Assembly: GCF_016862795.1 (NCBI RefSeq)
Contig: NZ_BONQ01000157.1
Span: forward strand, 1 to 59,088
DNA length: 59,088 nucleotides
Direction: 5' to 3'
DNA from: Dactylosporangium siamense
GTDB lineage: Bacteria; Actinomycetota; Actinomycetes; Mycobacteriales; Micromonosporaceae
The notes under the pieces were generated by a model. The model saw only the letters and a list, made by a program, of their open reading frames with translations. It had not been told where the DNA came from and ran no database searches. The position numbers were made by a program, and so were the translations under genes. Shown piece by piece: positions 16,286-24,013 of the stretch; positions within the stretch are counted from its first letter, which is position 1; each line of letters starts with the position of its first letter.

Positions 16286-16900
16286 CTACTGCCTGTCGCG
16301 GCGTTGCTGGGTGTGGCGGAGCACCTCGTCGGTGCTGGCGGTGACCTGGTCGATCCGCTGCGCCAGCGCGGAGTGTCCGCCGAGGTGCTGCCGGACGGCG
16401 ACGAGCAGGGCCGGTAGCGCGGTCGCGTCGGGGTCGGCGAGGGCGCGGTGCAGCCGGTCGAGGTCGGCGGTGGCGCCGGCGGGCGCGTTGCGCAGTGCGG
16501 CGACCTGCCCGGCAAGGCTGCGCAGGTCCGCGGTGTTGTCGGCGGTCCACTGCGCGACGGCGCGCACGCCGGCCCGATGGTCCCGCTCAGCGCGGACCCT
16601 GTCCTCGCGGGTCCCCGCTCCGTTGCCGGCGGTGGGCGCGGCCCTGAGGTAGCGCCGTTCGGCGGCCTGTCGGCTGGCCACGCCAAGCGCGGGGGCGAGG
16701 GTCTGCCAGCTGACCCCGGCCCGCCGGGCAGCAGCAATGAGGTCGGGCTCGATGGCCGCGAGCTGCTCCTGGACCGACCGGAGCAGCACCAGCGCCTCGA
16801 GGACGGCGTCGGCATCCACCGCCGTGCCGTCGTCGGCGCACCGCTCGGCCACCGCCGTGATTGCCGCGACGGCCGTGCTCAGCGCGTCCCGTCCAGCCAT
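16286..16900 (-). CDS. HSP18-type transcriptional regulator
   Basis: This 204-residue protein matches the actinobacterial 'HSP18 transcriptional regulator' type. It has an N-terminal helical part ending in a helix-turn-helix-like 'AAARRAGVSWQTLAPALGVA' with 'SRQAAERRYLR', then a long, mostly helical C-terminal region. GGAGGT precedes the ATG at 16900. It is divergent from the Hsp20 gene at 17024. The gap contains repeated GTCATCG half-sites, the expected operator, so it probably represses or activates hsp20 and itself in response to heat stress. Confidence 0.75.
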   Translation of the reverse strand: MAGRDALSTAVAAITAVAERCADDGTAVDADAVLEALVLLRSVQEQLAAIEPDLIAAARRAGVSWQTLAPALGVASRQAAERRYLRAAPTAGNGAGTREDRVRAERDHRAGVRAVAQWTADNTADLRSLAGQVAALRNAPAGATADLDRLHRALADPDATALPALLVAVRQHLGGHSALAQRIDQVTASTDEVLRHTQQRRDRQ

Positions 16901-16918
16901 ACGGACCTCCGCTCTCCA

Positions 16919-16965
16919 TGACGTCATCGTTTCGTTGACTTCGCGCTTGTCATCGTTCCGATGAC
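16919..16965. promoter_or_regulatory. Operator cluster between HSP regulator and hsp20
   Basis: Three related elements occur. TGACGTCA (16919-16926) is a perfect palindrome. GTCATCGTTTCG (16923-16934) is followed by a second copy of the half-site in GTCATCG-TTC-CGATGAC (16949-16965), a perfect inverted repeat with a 3-base spacer. TTGACT at 16935-16940 could be a -35 element for hsp20. This arrangement suggests that two dimers of the divergent regulator bind over the promoters. Confidence 0.65.
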
Positions 16966-17023
16966 GTGTTACAACAAACCTATCGCGCATTGACCGACCA
17001 GTCGAGACCCAGGAGGTAGTCCA

Positions 17024-17470
17024 ATGTTGGTGCGCAGCGAACCCTTCACCGAGGTCAACCGGCTTGCCCAGCAGCTGTTCGGCGCCCCGTCGACCGGCAC
17101 GTGGTCCCGCCCGACGGCCATGCCCGCGGATGCCTACCGCAACGGCGACGAGTTCGTGATCGTGTTCGACCTGCCCGGGGTGGACAAGGACGCGATCGAC
17201 ATCGACATCGAGCGCAACGTGCTGACCGTCCGCGCGGAACGACGGCCCATCGATCTCGGCGAGCAGGCCCAGGCGGCCCTGACCGAGCGACCGTTCGGCG
17301 TCTTCTCCCGGCAGATGTTCCTCGGCGACGCCCTGGACACCGATCGCATCGACGCGACGTACCAGAACGGCGTCCTGGCCCTGCGGATCCCCATCGCCGA
17401 GAAGGCGAAGCCTCGCAAGATCACCGTCGGTGGCCACGCCGAGCAGGGGCACAAGCTCCTCGACAGCTGA
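17024..17470 (+). CDS. Small heat-shock protein, Hsp20/alpha-crystallin family
   Basis: This 148-residue ATP-independent holdase chaperone has an alpha-crystallin domain at about residues 35-135. The signatures are '[20 protein letters not shown]', '[15 protein letters not shown]' and '[20 protein letters not shown]'. An excellent ribosome binding site (AGGAGGT) precedes the ATG. The divergent HSP18-type regulator and the GTCATCG operators upstream indicate heat- or stress-induced expression. Confidence 0.95.
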   Translation: MLVRSEPFTEVNRLAQQLFGAPSTGTWSRPTAMPADAYRNGDEFVIVFDLPGVDKDAIDIDIERNVLTVRAERRPIDLGEQAQAALTERPFGVFSRQMFLGDALDTDRIDATYQNGVLALRIPIAEKAKPRKITVGGHAEQGHKLLDS

Positions 17471-17501
17471 CAGCACCCGCAGCATGACAAGGTGGTGACC
17501 C

Positions 17502-17675
17502 GTGATGCACACCGGACTGTCGCCGGAGTGGGACCGCAGGTTCGACGAGGCGTTCACCGACCTCGTCAGCCACGACGATGATCTCGTCCGCACCGAGTTC
17601 ACCGGCCTGATCCAGCGGTCGTGGCCAACCTGCTCGGACCCTGCCGACACCACCGGCATCCGCCAGGAGCGGTAA
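17502..17675 (+). CDS. Small acidic protein downstream of hsp20
   Basis: This 57-residue frame (GTG 17502, or ATG 17505) follows hsp20 after 31 bp, with AAGGTGGTG upstream as a plausible ribosome binding site. The product is acidic and amphipathic ('PEWDRRFDEAFTDLVSHDDD', 'VRTEFTGLI'), like a short helical hairpin. It may be cotranscribed with hsp20. I know no family, and the evidence is its position, ribosome binding site and composition only. Confidence 0.45.
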   Translation: MMHTGLSPEWDRRFDEAFTDLVSHDDDLVRTEFTGLIQRSWPTCSDPADTTGIRQER

Positions 17676-17771
17676 CGCATCCGAGGTGACCTTCAACGGC
17701 GAGGCGCGTGTCCCCAGCCGTCGATCGTCACCTCGGCACGGTCCTGACCGCAGCGCAAGCATTGAGCGTCA

Positions 17772-17801
17772 GCCGTCCCACGCCTCGCGGCGTGGGACGG
17801 C
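17772..17801. terminator. Terminator between hsp20 unit and catalase
   Basis: A perfect 13-bp stem (gccgtcccacgcc at 17772-17784 and its complement at 17789-17801) with a tcgc loop lies 15 bp beyond the catalase stop codon. It probably terminates transcription from both convergent units. Confidence 0.7.
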
Positions 17802-17815
17802 CGGATGTGCGCGTC

Positions 17816-20119
17816 TCAGGCGACGGAGGCCGGGAACCGGTCCCAGACCCGATGCGCGCCCATGAGCTGCTGCAACTGGGTGAAGACGTCCGCCGCGTTG
17901 TCGGCCACAACCACACCGGGCGTGCCGTCGACACCGGCGGCGGTCAGGACGGCCGAGCTCGCGCCGTATGCACCGATCGCCTTGGCGTGCCGCCACGCTT
18001 CCTCGACCATCAGCAGCACCCGCGGGTCGATCGCCGCAGACCCCTTCGTGCCGGCCTTCGCGTCGCGAGCCGGGATCGCGTCGGGGGCCGGCACCGGCGC
18101 CCCGGCGAGCAGCACTGCGTCGAACTCGACCGACCGGGCGGTGGCAAACGTCCGCTGCACCGGCAGGCCGCCGACGAGCCCGCCGTGCGGGGCGATCAGC
18201 AGCGGCACCATGCCCGCGGCGAACACCGCCTCGCGCAACGCACCGAGCCCGTCCAGGTCGCCGTCCGGGTCGATGACGACGCCGACCGTCCGGCCGTCTC
18301 CCGGCCACACCTCGCCGATCTGTGACAGGGCGGGACTCGGCGTGACGTCGGCCAGCGGCACGGTCGGCTCCGGCGCCGGCAGGCCCAGCCCTGCCGCGAC
18401 CTGCGCGCACAGCACAGGGTCGATGTTGGCCAGGGACAGCAGCTGCCGCTCCTTGATCGCCTGCTCGTAACACTTGCCGAGCTCGAAGGTGTACGCCCGG
18501 ATGATGTGCTCCCGCTCCACCGGCGACATGCTCAGCCAGAACAGGCGCACCTGGCTGTAGTGGTCCTCGAAGGACACGGGGCTGGCCCGCACCTTGCTCG
18601 CCTCGGCCACCGTCACCGGGACGTCGAGGAACGCCTGGTCGGCGTCCCCGGCGACCGAGGGGTTGCCGCCGTCGAGGGAGTTCGGCCGGTACGGTGCGAC
18701 GCCCGCGTGGATCGCCTGCTGGTGGAACCCGTCGCGGAGCATGTCGTTGACGGCGGCGTGCGGCCGGTTGATCGGAATCTGCGAGAAGTTCGGCCCGGCG
18801 AGGCGGGTGAGCTGCGTGTCGACGTAGGAGAACAGCCGCGTCTGCAACAGCGGGTCGTTCGTGACGTCGATGCCGGGCGGCAGGTTGCCGAGGTGGAACG
18901 CGACCTGTTCGACCTCGGCGAAGAAGTTCGTCGGCGTGCGGTTCAGCGTCATCTTCCCGATCGGCTGCACCGGCGCCAGCTCCTCGGGCACGATCTTCGT
19001 CGGGTCGAGCAGGTCGATGCCTTCGAACGTCTCGTCCGGGGTGTCGGGCAGCACCTGGATGCCCAGTTCCCACACCGGGTACGCGCCGGCCTCGATCGCG
19101 TCGTACAGGTCGCGGCGGTGGAAGTCCGGGTCCATGCCGCTGAGCAGCTGCGCCTCCTCCCAGTCCAGGGAGTGCACGCCCAGCTTCGGCTTCCAGTGGA
19201 ACTTGGCCAGCACCGTGTCCCCGGCCTCGTTGACCAGACGGAAGGTGTGGACGCCGAAGCCCTCCATCGTCCGAAACGAACGCGGGATGCCCCGATCGGA
19301 CATGTTCCAGATCGTGTGGTGCTGCGCCTCGGTGTGCAGCGACACGAAGTCCCAGAACGTGTCGTGGGCGCTCTGTGCCTGCGGGATCTCCCGGTCCGGG
19401 TGCGGCTTGCCCGCGTGGATGATGTCGGGGAACTTGATCCCGTCCTGGATGAAGAAGACCGGCATGTTGTTGCCGACGAGGTCGAACGTCCCTTCGTCGG
19501 TGTAGAACTTCGTCGCGAAGCCACGCGTGTCGCGGACCGTGTCGGCCGACCCACGCGACCCCAGCACGGTGGAGAACCGGACGAAGACGTCGGTCTGCTT
19601 GCCCTTCTTCAGGAATCCCGCCCGCGTCACACCGTCGGCGGTGCCGTACCCCTCGAACACACCGTGCGCACCGGCACCACGGGCGTGCACAACCCGCTCG
19701 GGGATGCGCTCGTGGTCGAAGTGCGTGATCTTCTCGCGGAGGTGGTGGTCCTGCAGCAGGATCGGCCCGCGCGGACCGGCCTTCAACGAATGGTCGGTGT
19801 CGCGCAACCGCGCGCCCTGCGACGTCGTCAGGTACTTCCCCTGCTGACCGTTGGCGTCGGCGCGCGCACCGGTCGGCGCACCCGTCGGCGTGCGGGTCTG
19901 CGGCGTCCCCTGCTCCGGCCTCGGCGGCAACGGATCACGGGGCTCGGTCGGCTCGGCGACTGACGGCGTGCCACTGCCCGGCGAGCCCGGCACGTCGGGC
20001 GTGAGCAGCTCCGCCACTTTCTCAGCGGCGCTTCCGACCGCCTTCTTGACCGCTGCTGCGGACTTCTTCGCGGCTTTGGCGGGCTTGCTGGCGGCCTTGC
20101 CGGGATTGTCGCGGGCCAT
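17816..20119 (-). CDS. katE: Large-subunit catalase (KatE/HPII type) with Lys/Ala-rich N-terminus
   Basis: This is a 767-residue clade II haem catalase. The core has the distal His region ('ERIPERVVHARGAGAHGVFEGY'), the Asn region ('FDLVGNNMPVFFIQD') and the proximal haem-ligand Tyr region ('LLQTRLFSYVDTQLTRLAGP'). The C-terminal ~150 residues form the flavodoxin/class I amidotransferase-like domain of large catalases ('VGVVIDPDGDLDGL', 'GPHGGLVGG'-like loops). The first ~35 residues are a histone-H1-like tail ('KAASKPAKAAKKSAAAVKK'). GGAGGT precedes the ATG at 20119, and a perfect SigB-type promoter lies 45 bp upstream. The role is detoxification of hydrogen peroxide in stationary or stressed cells. 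Confidence 0.95.
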   Translation of the reverse strand: MARDNPGKAASKPAKAAKKSAAAVKKAVGSAAEKVAELLTPDVPGSPGSGTPSVAEPTEPRDPLPPRPEQGTPQTRTPTGAPTGARADANGQQGKYLTTSQGARLRDTDHSLKAGPRGPILLQDHHLREKITHFDHERIPERVVHARGAGAHGVFEGYGTADGVTRAGFLKKGKQTDVFVRFSTVLGSRGSADTVRDTRGFATKFYTDEGTFDLVGNNMPVFFIQDGIKFPDIIHAGKPHPDREIPQAQSAHDTFWDFVSLHTEAQHHTIWNMSDRGIPRSFRTMEGFGVHTFRLVNEAGDTVLAKFHWKPKLGVHSLDWEEAQLLSGMDPDFHRRDLYDAIEAGAYPVWELGIQVLPDTPDETFEGIDLLDPTKIVPEELAPVQPIGKMTLNRTPTNFFAEVEQVAFHLGNLPPGIDVTNDPLLQTRLFSYVDTQLTRLAGPNFSQIPINRPHAAVNDMLRDGFHQQAIHAGVAPYRPNSLDGGNPSVAGDADQAFLDVPVTVAEASKVRASPVSFEDHYSQVRLFWLSMSPVEREHIIRAYTFELGKCYEQAIKERQLLSLANIDPVLCAQVAAGLGLPAPEPTVPLADVTPSPALSQIGEVWPGDGRTVGVVIDPDGDLDGLGALREAVFAAGMVPLLIAPHGGLVGGLPVQRTFATARSVEFDAVLLAGAPVPAPDAIPARDAKAGTKGSAAIDPRVLLMVEEAWRHAKAIGAYGASSAVLTAAGVDGTPGVVVADNAADVFTQLQQLMGAHRVWDRFPASVA

Positions 20120-20163
20120 CGTCTGAGAACCTCCACGCGGCGGAAACATGCAGGTCCTCCGCC

Positions 20164-20188
20164 GTACCCTGGGTGAAGTGCCACAAAC
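20164..20188 (-). promoter_or_regulatory. SigB-type promoter of the catalase gene
   Basis: On the minus strand GTTT (20188-20185) and GGGTAC (20169-20164) are separated by exactly 15 bases. This is a perfect match to GNNT-N14-16-GGGTAY of SigB-class sigma factors. It is 45 bp upstream of the catalase start. Confidence 0.7.
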
Positions 20189-20372
20189 GCAACCTCCGAC
20201 AGGAGTGTTTCGGCAGGTCACCACGGAGCGTACCGAGTGCCAGGCGTCGAGCCGGACTGGCGGATGTCCGCCGAGCGCCACCGTGGGTTCGGGAGTACGG
20301 TTGGCGATAGTTCGGACATGAGCCTGTGGCGGACGACGCCCGACGAAGCGCTCCATGGTGACGAGGAGTCCT

Positions 20373-20801
20373 ATGTCCAGCTATCAGGTGCAGCACTCGC
20401 TGATCCGCGAGGCGCACAGCAGCCAGGAACCAGAACTGGGGTTGACGACCCTGTCTACCGGGCCGCTGACCGAGGTCGAGGCCGTCGGCATCGTCGACTA
20501 CGGCAGTGCGTCTACGCTGACCCGGCTGGTCGACCGGCTCCTTGCCGAGTATGCACCGCGATGGCTGGTCCTGGACCTCGCCGGGGTCTGCCTGCTCGAC
20601 GCGGCCGGTATCACGACGCTGCTGCGGTTGCGGGACGGTTGCGCCGCCCAGGGCAGCCGACTGATCCTGCGCAACCCCTCACCGAGGACCTGCAAAGTCC
20701 TGGACATCACCAACACCGCGGGTCAGTTCGACATCCGGACAGTCTCCGCCTCTGTGCCGGCCTCCTCGTCGGATGGCGCCTGTGCGTCAACGGGGCCGTG
20801 A
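20373..20801 (+). CDS. STAS-domain anti-sigma factor antagonist-like protein
   Basis: This is a 142-residue STAS-domain protein of the anti-sigma-antagonist type. The core is 'PRWLVLDLAGVCLLDAAGIT'. The usual phospho-acceptor serine of the D-S-S-G loop is replaced ('LDAAG'), so control by serine phosphorylation is unlikely. The ATG at 20373 is preferred because GAGGAG lies just upstream; an earlier ATG at 20355 adds only six residues. It probably binds an RsbW-like anti-sigma kinase and so frees a SigB-class sigma factor. It converges on a decayed SpoIIE-type phosphatase gene. Confidence 0.8.
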   Translation: MSSYQVQHSLIREAHSSQEPELGLTTLSTGPLTEVEAVGIVDYGSASTLTRLVDRLLAEYAPRWLVLDLAGVCLLDAAGITTLLRLRDGCAAQGSRLILRNPSPRTCKVLDITNTAGQFDIRTVSASVPASSSDGACASTGP

Positions 20802-20861
20802 CGTCGGTGCTGATGTCCAGCAGCAGCAGCGAACCCGCTGGGACCGGCTCGCCGCGCCAGG

Positions 20862-21521
20862 TCAGATCGCGCACGACGCGGGCACCGGCGAACGGGTAGA
20901 AGCGGCGCCGACGGCGGACATAGGTCCAGTGAGGACGCGGCCGCCGAAGGCTCGGTTACCGGGGGGGGCGGGCGTACCATCGCGGGCCCGCAGCATCAGC
21001 GTGACTTCGTCCGCTGGAGGGCCGTCGTAGCGTGCCAGCGCGGCATGGCACAGCCGCCGCAGCGCTTCCGGCGCCGGCAGCTGCCCGGCGTCGCGCTCGA
21101 CGAGGTCGACGAGCCCGGCGTCGGTGAGCATGCCGCCGCGCTGATCCCGGGTCTCGGTGACGCCGTCGGTGTACAGCAGCAGCCGGTCTCCGCGTTCCAG
21201 GCTCTCCTCGGCGACCTCAATCTGTGGATCGTCCACGCCCAGCGGCATGCGCCAGCCGCCACCGAGGCTGCGTGCCACCTTGCCGTGCCGGATCAGCAGC
21301 GGCGGCGGGTGCCCGGCGTTGATGTAGCGCAACCGGCCCCCGTGTCCAGATCCAGGTCGCCGAGCACTGCGGTGGTGAACCGCAGCTCCGGCAGGTGCGT
21401 CTCGAGCGGCCACGAACTCATCCGGTTGCGCGAGGCTCTCCCGCTGCAACAGGTCCGCTACAGCGGCGCGCCACGGCCAGCCGCCGTCAGGTGCCATGAC
21501 GGCGTCGCTGAGCGGTTTCAC
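20862..21521 (-). pseudogene. Decayed SpoIIE-type PP2C phosphatase
   Basis: The C-terminal half of a SpoIIE/RsbU-type phosphatase is readable: 'LRYINAGHPPPLLIRHGK', 'LERGDRLLLYTDGVTETRD' and 'GPPADEVTLMLRARDG'. The preceding strand ('ETHLPELRFTTAVLGDLDLD') is in a different frame, broken at a run of Gs near 21342. Sequence further upstream ('MKPLSDAVMAPDGGWPWRAA') is in yet another frame, and the remainder of the catalytic and sensor domains is absent. The frame also overruns the normal C-terminus. No active phosphatase is expected. It abuts the SDR gene. Confidence 0.75.
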
Positions 21522-22324
21522 TGCCCGGAGCCGGGCTCGGCCATCTTGCGGTGCATCTCGGCCTTCGCCGGGTCCGTCAGCACCTTGCCGGCGACGGCCT
21601 GGACCTTGTTCTTGAACGAGCCGGCGACCACATGGTCGTCGCCCTTCATGAGCGCCTCGAAGCCCTGCTCGGCGACCTTCGCCGGGTCGTCCTTCGAACC
21701 GGCGCCGACCTTCGTGTCCATCATGTCGGCGCGCTCGAAGAAGTTCGTGTCGGTCGGGCCGGGCATCAATGCGGTCACCGTGACGCCGGTGTCCTTGAGC
21801 TCGTTGCGGACCGCCTCGGAGAACGACTGCACAAACGACTTCGACGCGTTGTACACCGCCTGGTAGGAGCCCGGCATGGTCGACGCGATCGACGAGGTGA
21901 ACAGGACCTTCCCCGAGCCGCGACGGACCATGTCCGGCAGCACCCGCTTGGCGAGGTGCACGGTGGAGGTGACATTCACATCGATGATGTTGAGCTCGTC
22001 GCGCAGGTCGGTGTCGCGGGTGAAGTCGCCGCCGGCGCCACGGCCGGCGTTGATGGCGATCGCCTCGACCGGACGCCCGGTCTGCGCGATGTCCTGGTAC
22101 AGCCGCTCAACACCGTCGTAGGTGGCCAGGTCGACCTGACAGGTCTGCACCTCCGCGCCGCCGTCGCGGCGCAGGTCCGCACCGGCCCGCTCGATGCCCC
22201 CGTCCTCGGCCGCGATCAGCAGGTCGAAGCCGTGCTCGACGAACTGCCGCGCCAGCTCGTAACCGATGCCGCTGCTGGCACCGGTGACAACGGCCAGCGG
22301 ACGCTCTGTGCTCGGTGCGCTCAT
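21518..22324 (-). CDS. Short-chain dehydrogenase/reductase (SDR)
   Basis: This is a 268-residue classical SDR. The cofactor motif is 'VVTGASSGIGYELARQF' (about residues 12-28), the structural motif is 'INAGRGAGG' and the catalytic tetrad region is 'LFTSSIASTMPGSYQAVYNASKSF' (Ser, Tyr-x-x-x-Lys). Substrate and cofactor preference are unknown. The ATG at 22324 has GAGAGGAA upstream, and an in-frame extension to 22435 looks non-coding. An SigB-like promoter (GTTT-N15-GGGTAG) precedes it, in line with a general-stress role. Confidence 0.9.
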   Translation of the reverse strand: MSAPSTERPLAVVTGASSGIGYELARQFVEHGFDLLIAAEDGGIERAGADLRRDGGAEVQTCQVDLATYDGVERLYQDIAQTGRPVEAIAINAGRGAGGDFTRDTDLRDELNIIDVNVTSTVHLAKRVLPDMVRRGSGKVLFTSSIASTMPGSYQAVYNASKSFVQSFSEAVRNELKDTGVTVTALMPGPTDTNFFERADMMDTKVGAGSKDDPAKVAEQGFEALMKGDDHVVAGSFKNKVQAVAGKVLTDPAKAEMHRKMAEPGSGQ

Positions 22325-22406
22325 GGTGCTGCGTTCCTCTCCATGGGATGCCTCCGGATCGGCCCGGCCGGTACTGCCGCCGCGACGTCGGGGTGGTACC
22401 CGACGG

Positions 22407-22431
22407 CTACCCGCGCCGATCACCCGAAAAC
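22407..22431 (-). promoter_or_regulatory. SigB-type promoter candidate of the SDR gene
   Basis: On the minus strand GTTT (22431-22428) and GGGTAG (22412-22407) are spaced by 15 bases, 83 bp upstream of the SDR start. Only the last base departs from GGGTAY. Confidence 0.45.
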
Positions 22432-22449
22432 ACACCCGCGTCGTGCGCG

Positions 22450-22848
22450 TCAGGTCCGCAGCCGCCGTGGGTCCACGGAGCGCTCCGGAAAGCGGCGCAG
22501 GAACTCGTCCTCCAGCTCTGCGGTGCGCTCGTCGTGGTGCTCCAGTGCCTGCGGCGAGCCGTGCCGGAATGTGTCGTCGCGGGTCTCGTGCAGGTGGCCG
22601 AGCTCACGGGACAGGTCCTCGTCGGACAGGGCCCCGGCCGGCACGCCGACCCCGTCGTCGCCTCGCCCGGTCACCGCCAGGGCGTCCACGGCCTCGTCGT
22701 AGGTGTACTCGCCCTCCGGCAGCGACTCCAGCCGCCCCACCACCGCCGCCGATGCTTCGGCCACGATCGCCTGCCGCTGGATCTCACCGGACGTCAATCG
22801 GTCCCGCCCGGTGTACAGCACGTCGAGCAGCTTCTCAGTTTCACCCAT
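22450..22848 (-). CDS. DUF6158-type protein
   Basis: This is a 132-residue hydrophilic protein. The C-terminal 60 residues fit the DUF6158 pattern ('GALSDEDLSRELGHLHETRDDTFRHGSPQALEHH', then 'RTAELEDEFLRRFPERSVDPRRLR'; shown in parts). That region looks like two long helices with conserved His, Arg and Glu. The N-terminal half ('TEKLLDVLYTGRDRLTSGE') is less characteristic. The function is unknown; such proteins are common in actinobacterial stress islands. It lies between the SDR and EEP-hydrolase genes on the same strand. Confidence 0.65.
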   Translation of the reverse strand: MGETEKLLDVLYTGRDRLTSGEIQRQAIVAEASAAVVGRLESLPEGEYTYDEAVDALAVTGRGDDGVGVPAGALSDEDLSRELGHLHETRDDTFRHGSPQALEHHDERTAELEDEFLRRFPERSVDPRRLRT

Positions 22849-22960
22849 GATGGAGGCCTACCCGCCACCCGCCGCGTGGAACATCTCCGGCGCACCGCTG
22901 TCCACGACCGATCGGCCTTGGTGAACCGCCCTTTTGGTGTCGTGTTCTACCCGGCGCGTC

Positions 22961-23815
22961 TCAGCGCAGCCAGGCACCTGGCGGATGCTCGGGTGCCGCC
23001 AGATCGGCGACCACCCCGAAATGGTCGCTTGCCCAGACGTCGTCGACCGGCTCGTCGAAGGCGAGCCGGCATCCGACGACGTCCAGCGTCGGGCCGTGGA
23101 TGCCGCAGCGGACCATGACGTAGTCGATGCGACGGCCGAGCTCCAGCGACATCTCGCCCGCCCGTTCCAGCGGGTTCGACGGCGTGAACGTGTGCCCCGG
23201 ATCGTCGGGGTGGATCGCCGCCCAGGCATCGCGATACGCCACGCTGCTGCCGTGCAGGGACTGCTTGCCGGTCCAGAACCGCACGCTGGCGGCGTCGGGT
23301 GTGTCGTCGAAGTCGCCGGCCAGCACCACGTGCCGTTCCCGACCGGCGAACTGCTGTTCCACGAACCGGGCGCAGGCCACCGCCTGTAACTCCCGTTCGT
23401 GGGCGTAGCCGACCTGGTATGCCGGTTTGTGGTGGACGAACAGCAGCGGCCCGACCGGCGCCGGCGCCTCGACCTCGGCGACCACCGCCGCGCACCACGG
23501 CAGGTCCACCCGGTCGGTGACGTGCAGATCCAGCTCACCTACCGTGCCGACCGGCCACCGGCTCGCGAAGGCGGCGCCGACGCCGTCAGCGGAGCGCCCG
23601 GAATGCCGGACGATGTGATAGCCGGGGCCGAGCAGGTCGAGCGCCTGGTCGTAACCGTTGCCCCAGACCGTCTCCTGCAACGCGATCAGATCGGGTCTCA
23701 GATCCGCGAGACCGGCCCGCAGCACCGGGCGGCGACGCTCCCAGTCTCCGTGATCCGGCGACAGCAGATTGACCGTCATGACCCTGAAATGAGCTGGATT
23801 CACACCGCGCGGCAT
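22961..23815 (-). CDS. Endonuclease/exonuclease/phosphatase (EEP) family hydrolase
   Basis: This 284-residue protein has the EEP catalytic signatures. They are 'RVMTVNLLSPD' (metal-ligand Asn), 'PDLIALQETV' (Glu), 'HVVLAGDFDDTPD' (Asp and Asp/Asn pair), 'RRIDYVMVR' (Asp) and 'WASDHFGVVADL' (Ser-Asp-His). Members cleave phosphodiester or phosphomonoester bonds in nucleic acids or lipids; the substrate is not predictable. The ATG at 23815 follows AAGGAAACC. This start region is one copy of a 58-bp element found again at 26202. A promoter of the form GTGT-N16-GGGTAC lies 71 bp upstream. Confidence 0.85.
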   Translation of the reverse strand: MPRGVNPAHFRVMTVNLLSPDHGDWERRRPVLRAGLADLRPDLIALQETVWGNGYDQALDLLGPGYHIVRHSGRSADGVGAAFASRWPVGTVGELDLHVTDRVDLPWCAAVVAEVEAPAPVGPLLFVHHKPAYQVGYAHERELQAVACARFVEQQFAGRERHVVLAGDFDDTPDAASVRFWTGKQSLHGSSVAYRDAWAAIHPDDPGHTFTPSNPLERAGEMSLELGRRIDYVMVRCGIHGPTLDVVGCRLAFDEPVDDVWASDHFGVVADLAAPEHPPGAWLR

Positions 23816-23850
23816 GCAGGTTTCCTTCCGCAAGGACCCGACCGGCATCG
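23793..23850. repeat. 58-bp dispersed element, copy 1
   Basis: This segment matches 26202-26260 at 52 of 59 aligned positions. It covers the ribosome binding site and first codons of the EEP-hydrolase gene (minus strand). It has a small hairpin-like core around gcatgc and a conserved 'ggtttcc.tccgcaaggacc' block. Its nature is unknown. Confidence 0.65.
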
Positions 23851-23885
23851 TCGGCCGCCATGGCGCCGGAGGTCGTGCCCCACGC

Positions 23886-23911
23886 GTACCCGCGCACGTC
23901 ACCCGAGACAC
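23886..23911 (-). promoter_or_regulatory. SigB-type promoter candidate of the EEP hydrolase
   Basis: On the minus strand GTGT (23911-23908) and GGGTAC (23891-23886) are separated by 16 bases, 71 bp upstream of the ATG. This fits GNNT-N14-16-GGGTAY. Confidence 0.4.
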
Positions 23912-23956
23912 CACCCCACGCCGGGGATGCGGCAAGCAGACATTCGAGCGACATCC

Positions 23957-23981
23957 GGTTGGCGGTCCCGCCGTGGGGTAC
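23957..23981 (+). promoter_or_regulatory. SigB-type promoter of the STAS-sigma fusion gene
   Basis: GGTT at 23957-23960 and GGGTAC at 23976-23981 are spaced by 15 bases and lie 32 bp upstream of the GTG start at 24014. A promoter of this type in front of a SigB-class gene suggests positive autoregulation. Confidence 0.6.
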
Positions 23982-24013
23982 CGAGGCCTCGACGTTCGAG
24001 GGGAGGCCCGCGC

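Noticed and set aside
23399-24013. Upstream extension of the STAS-sigma fusion in the same frame
   Set aside because: It would run antisense through the EEP-hydrolase gene and ends at a good ribosome binding site for GTG 24014.
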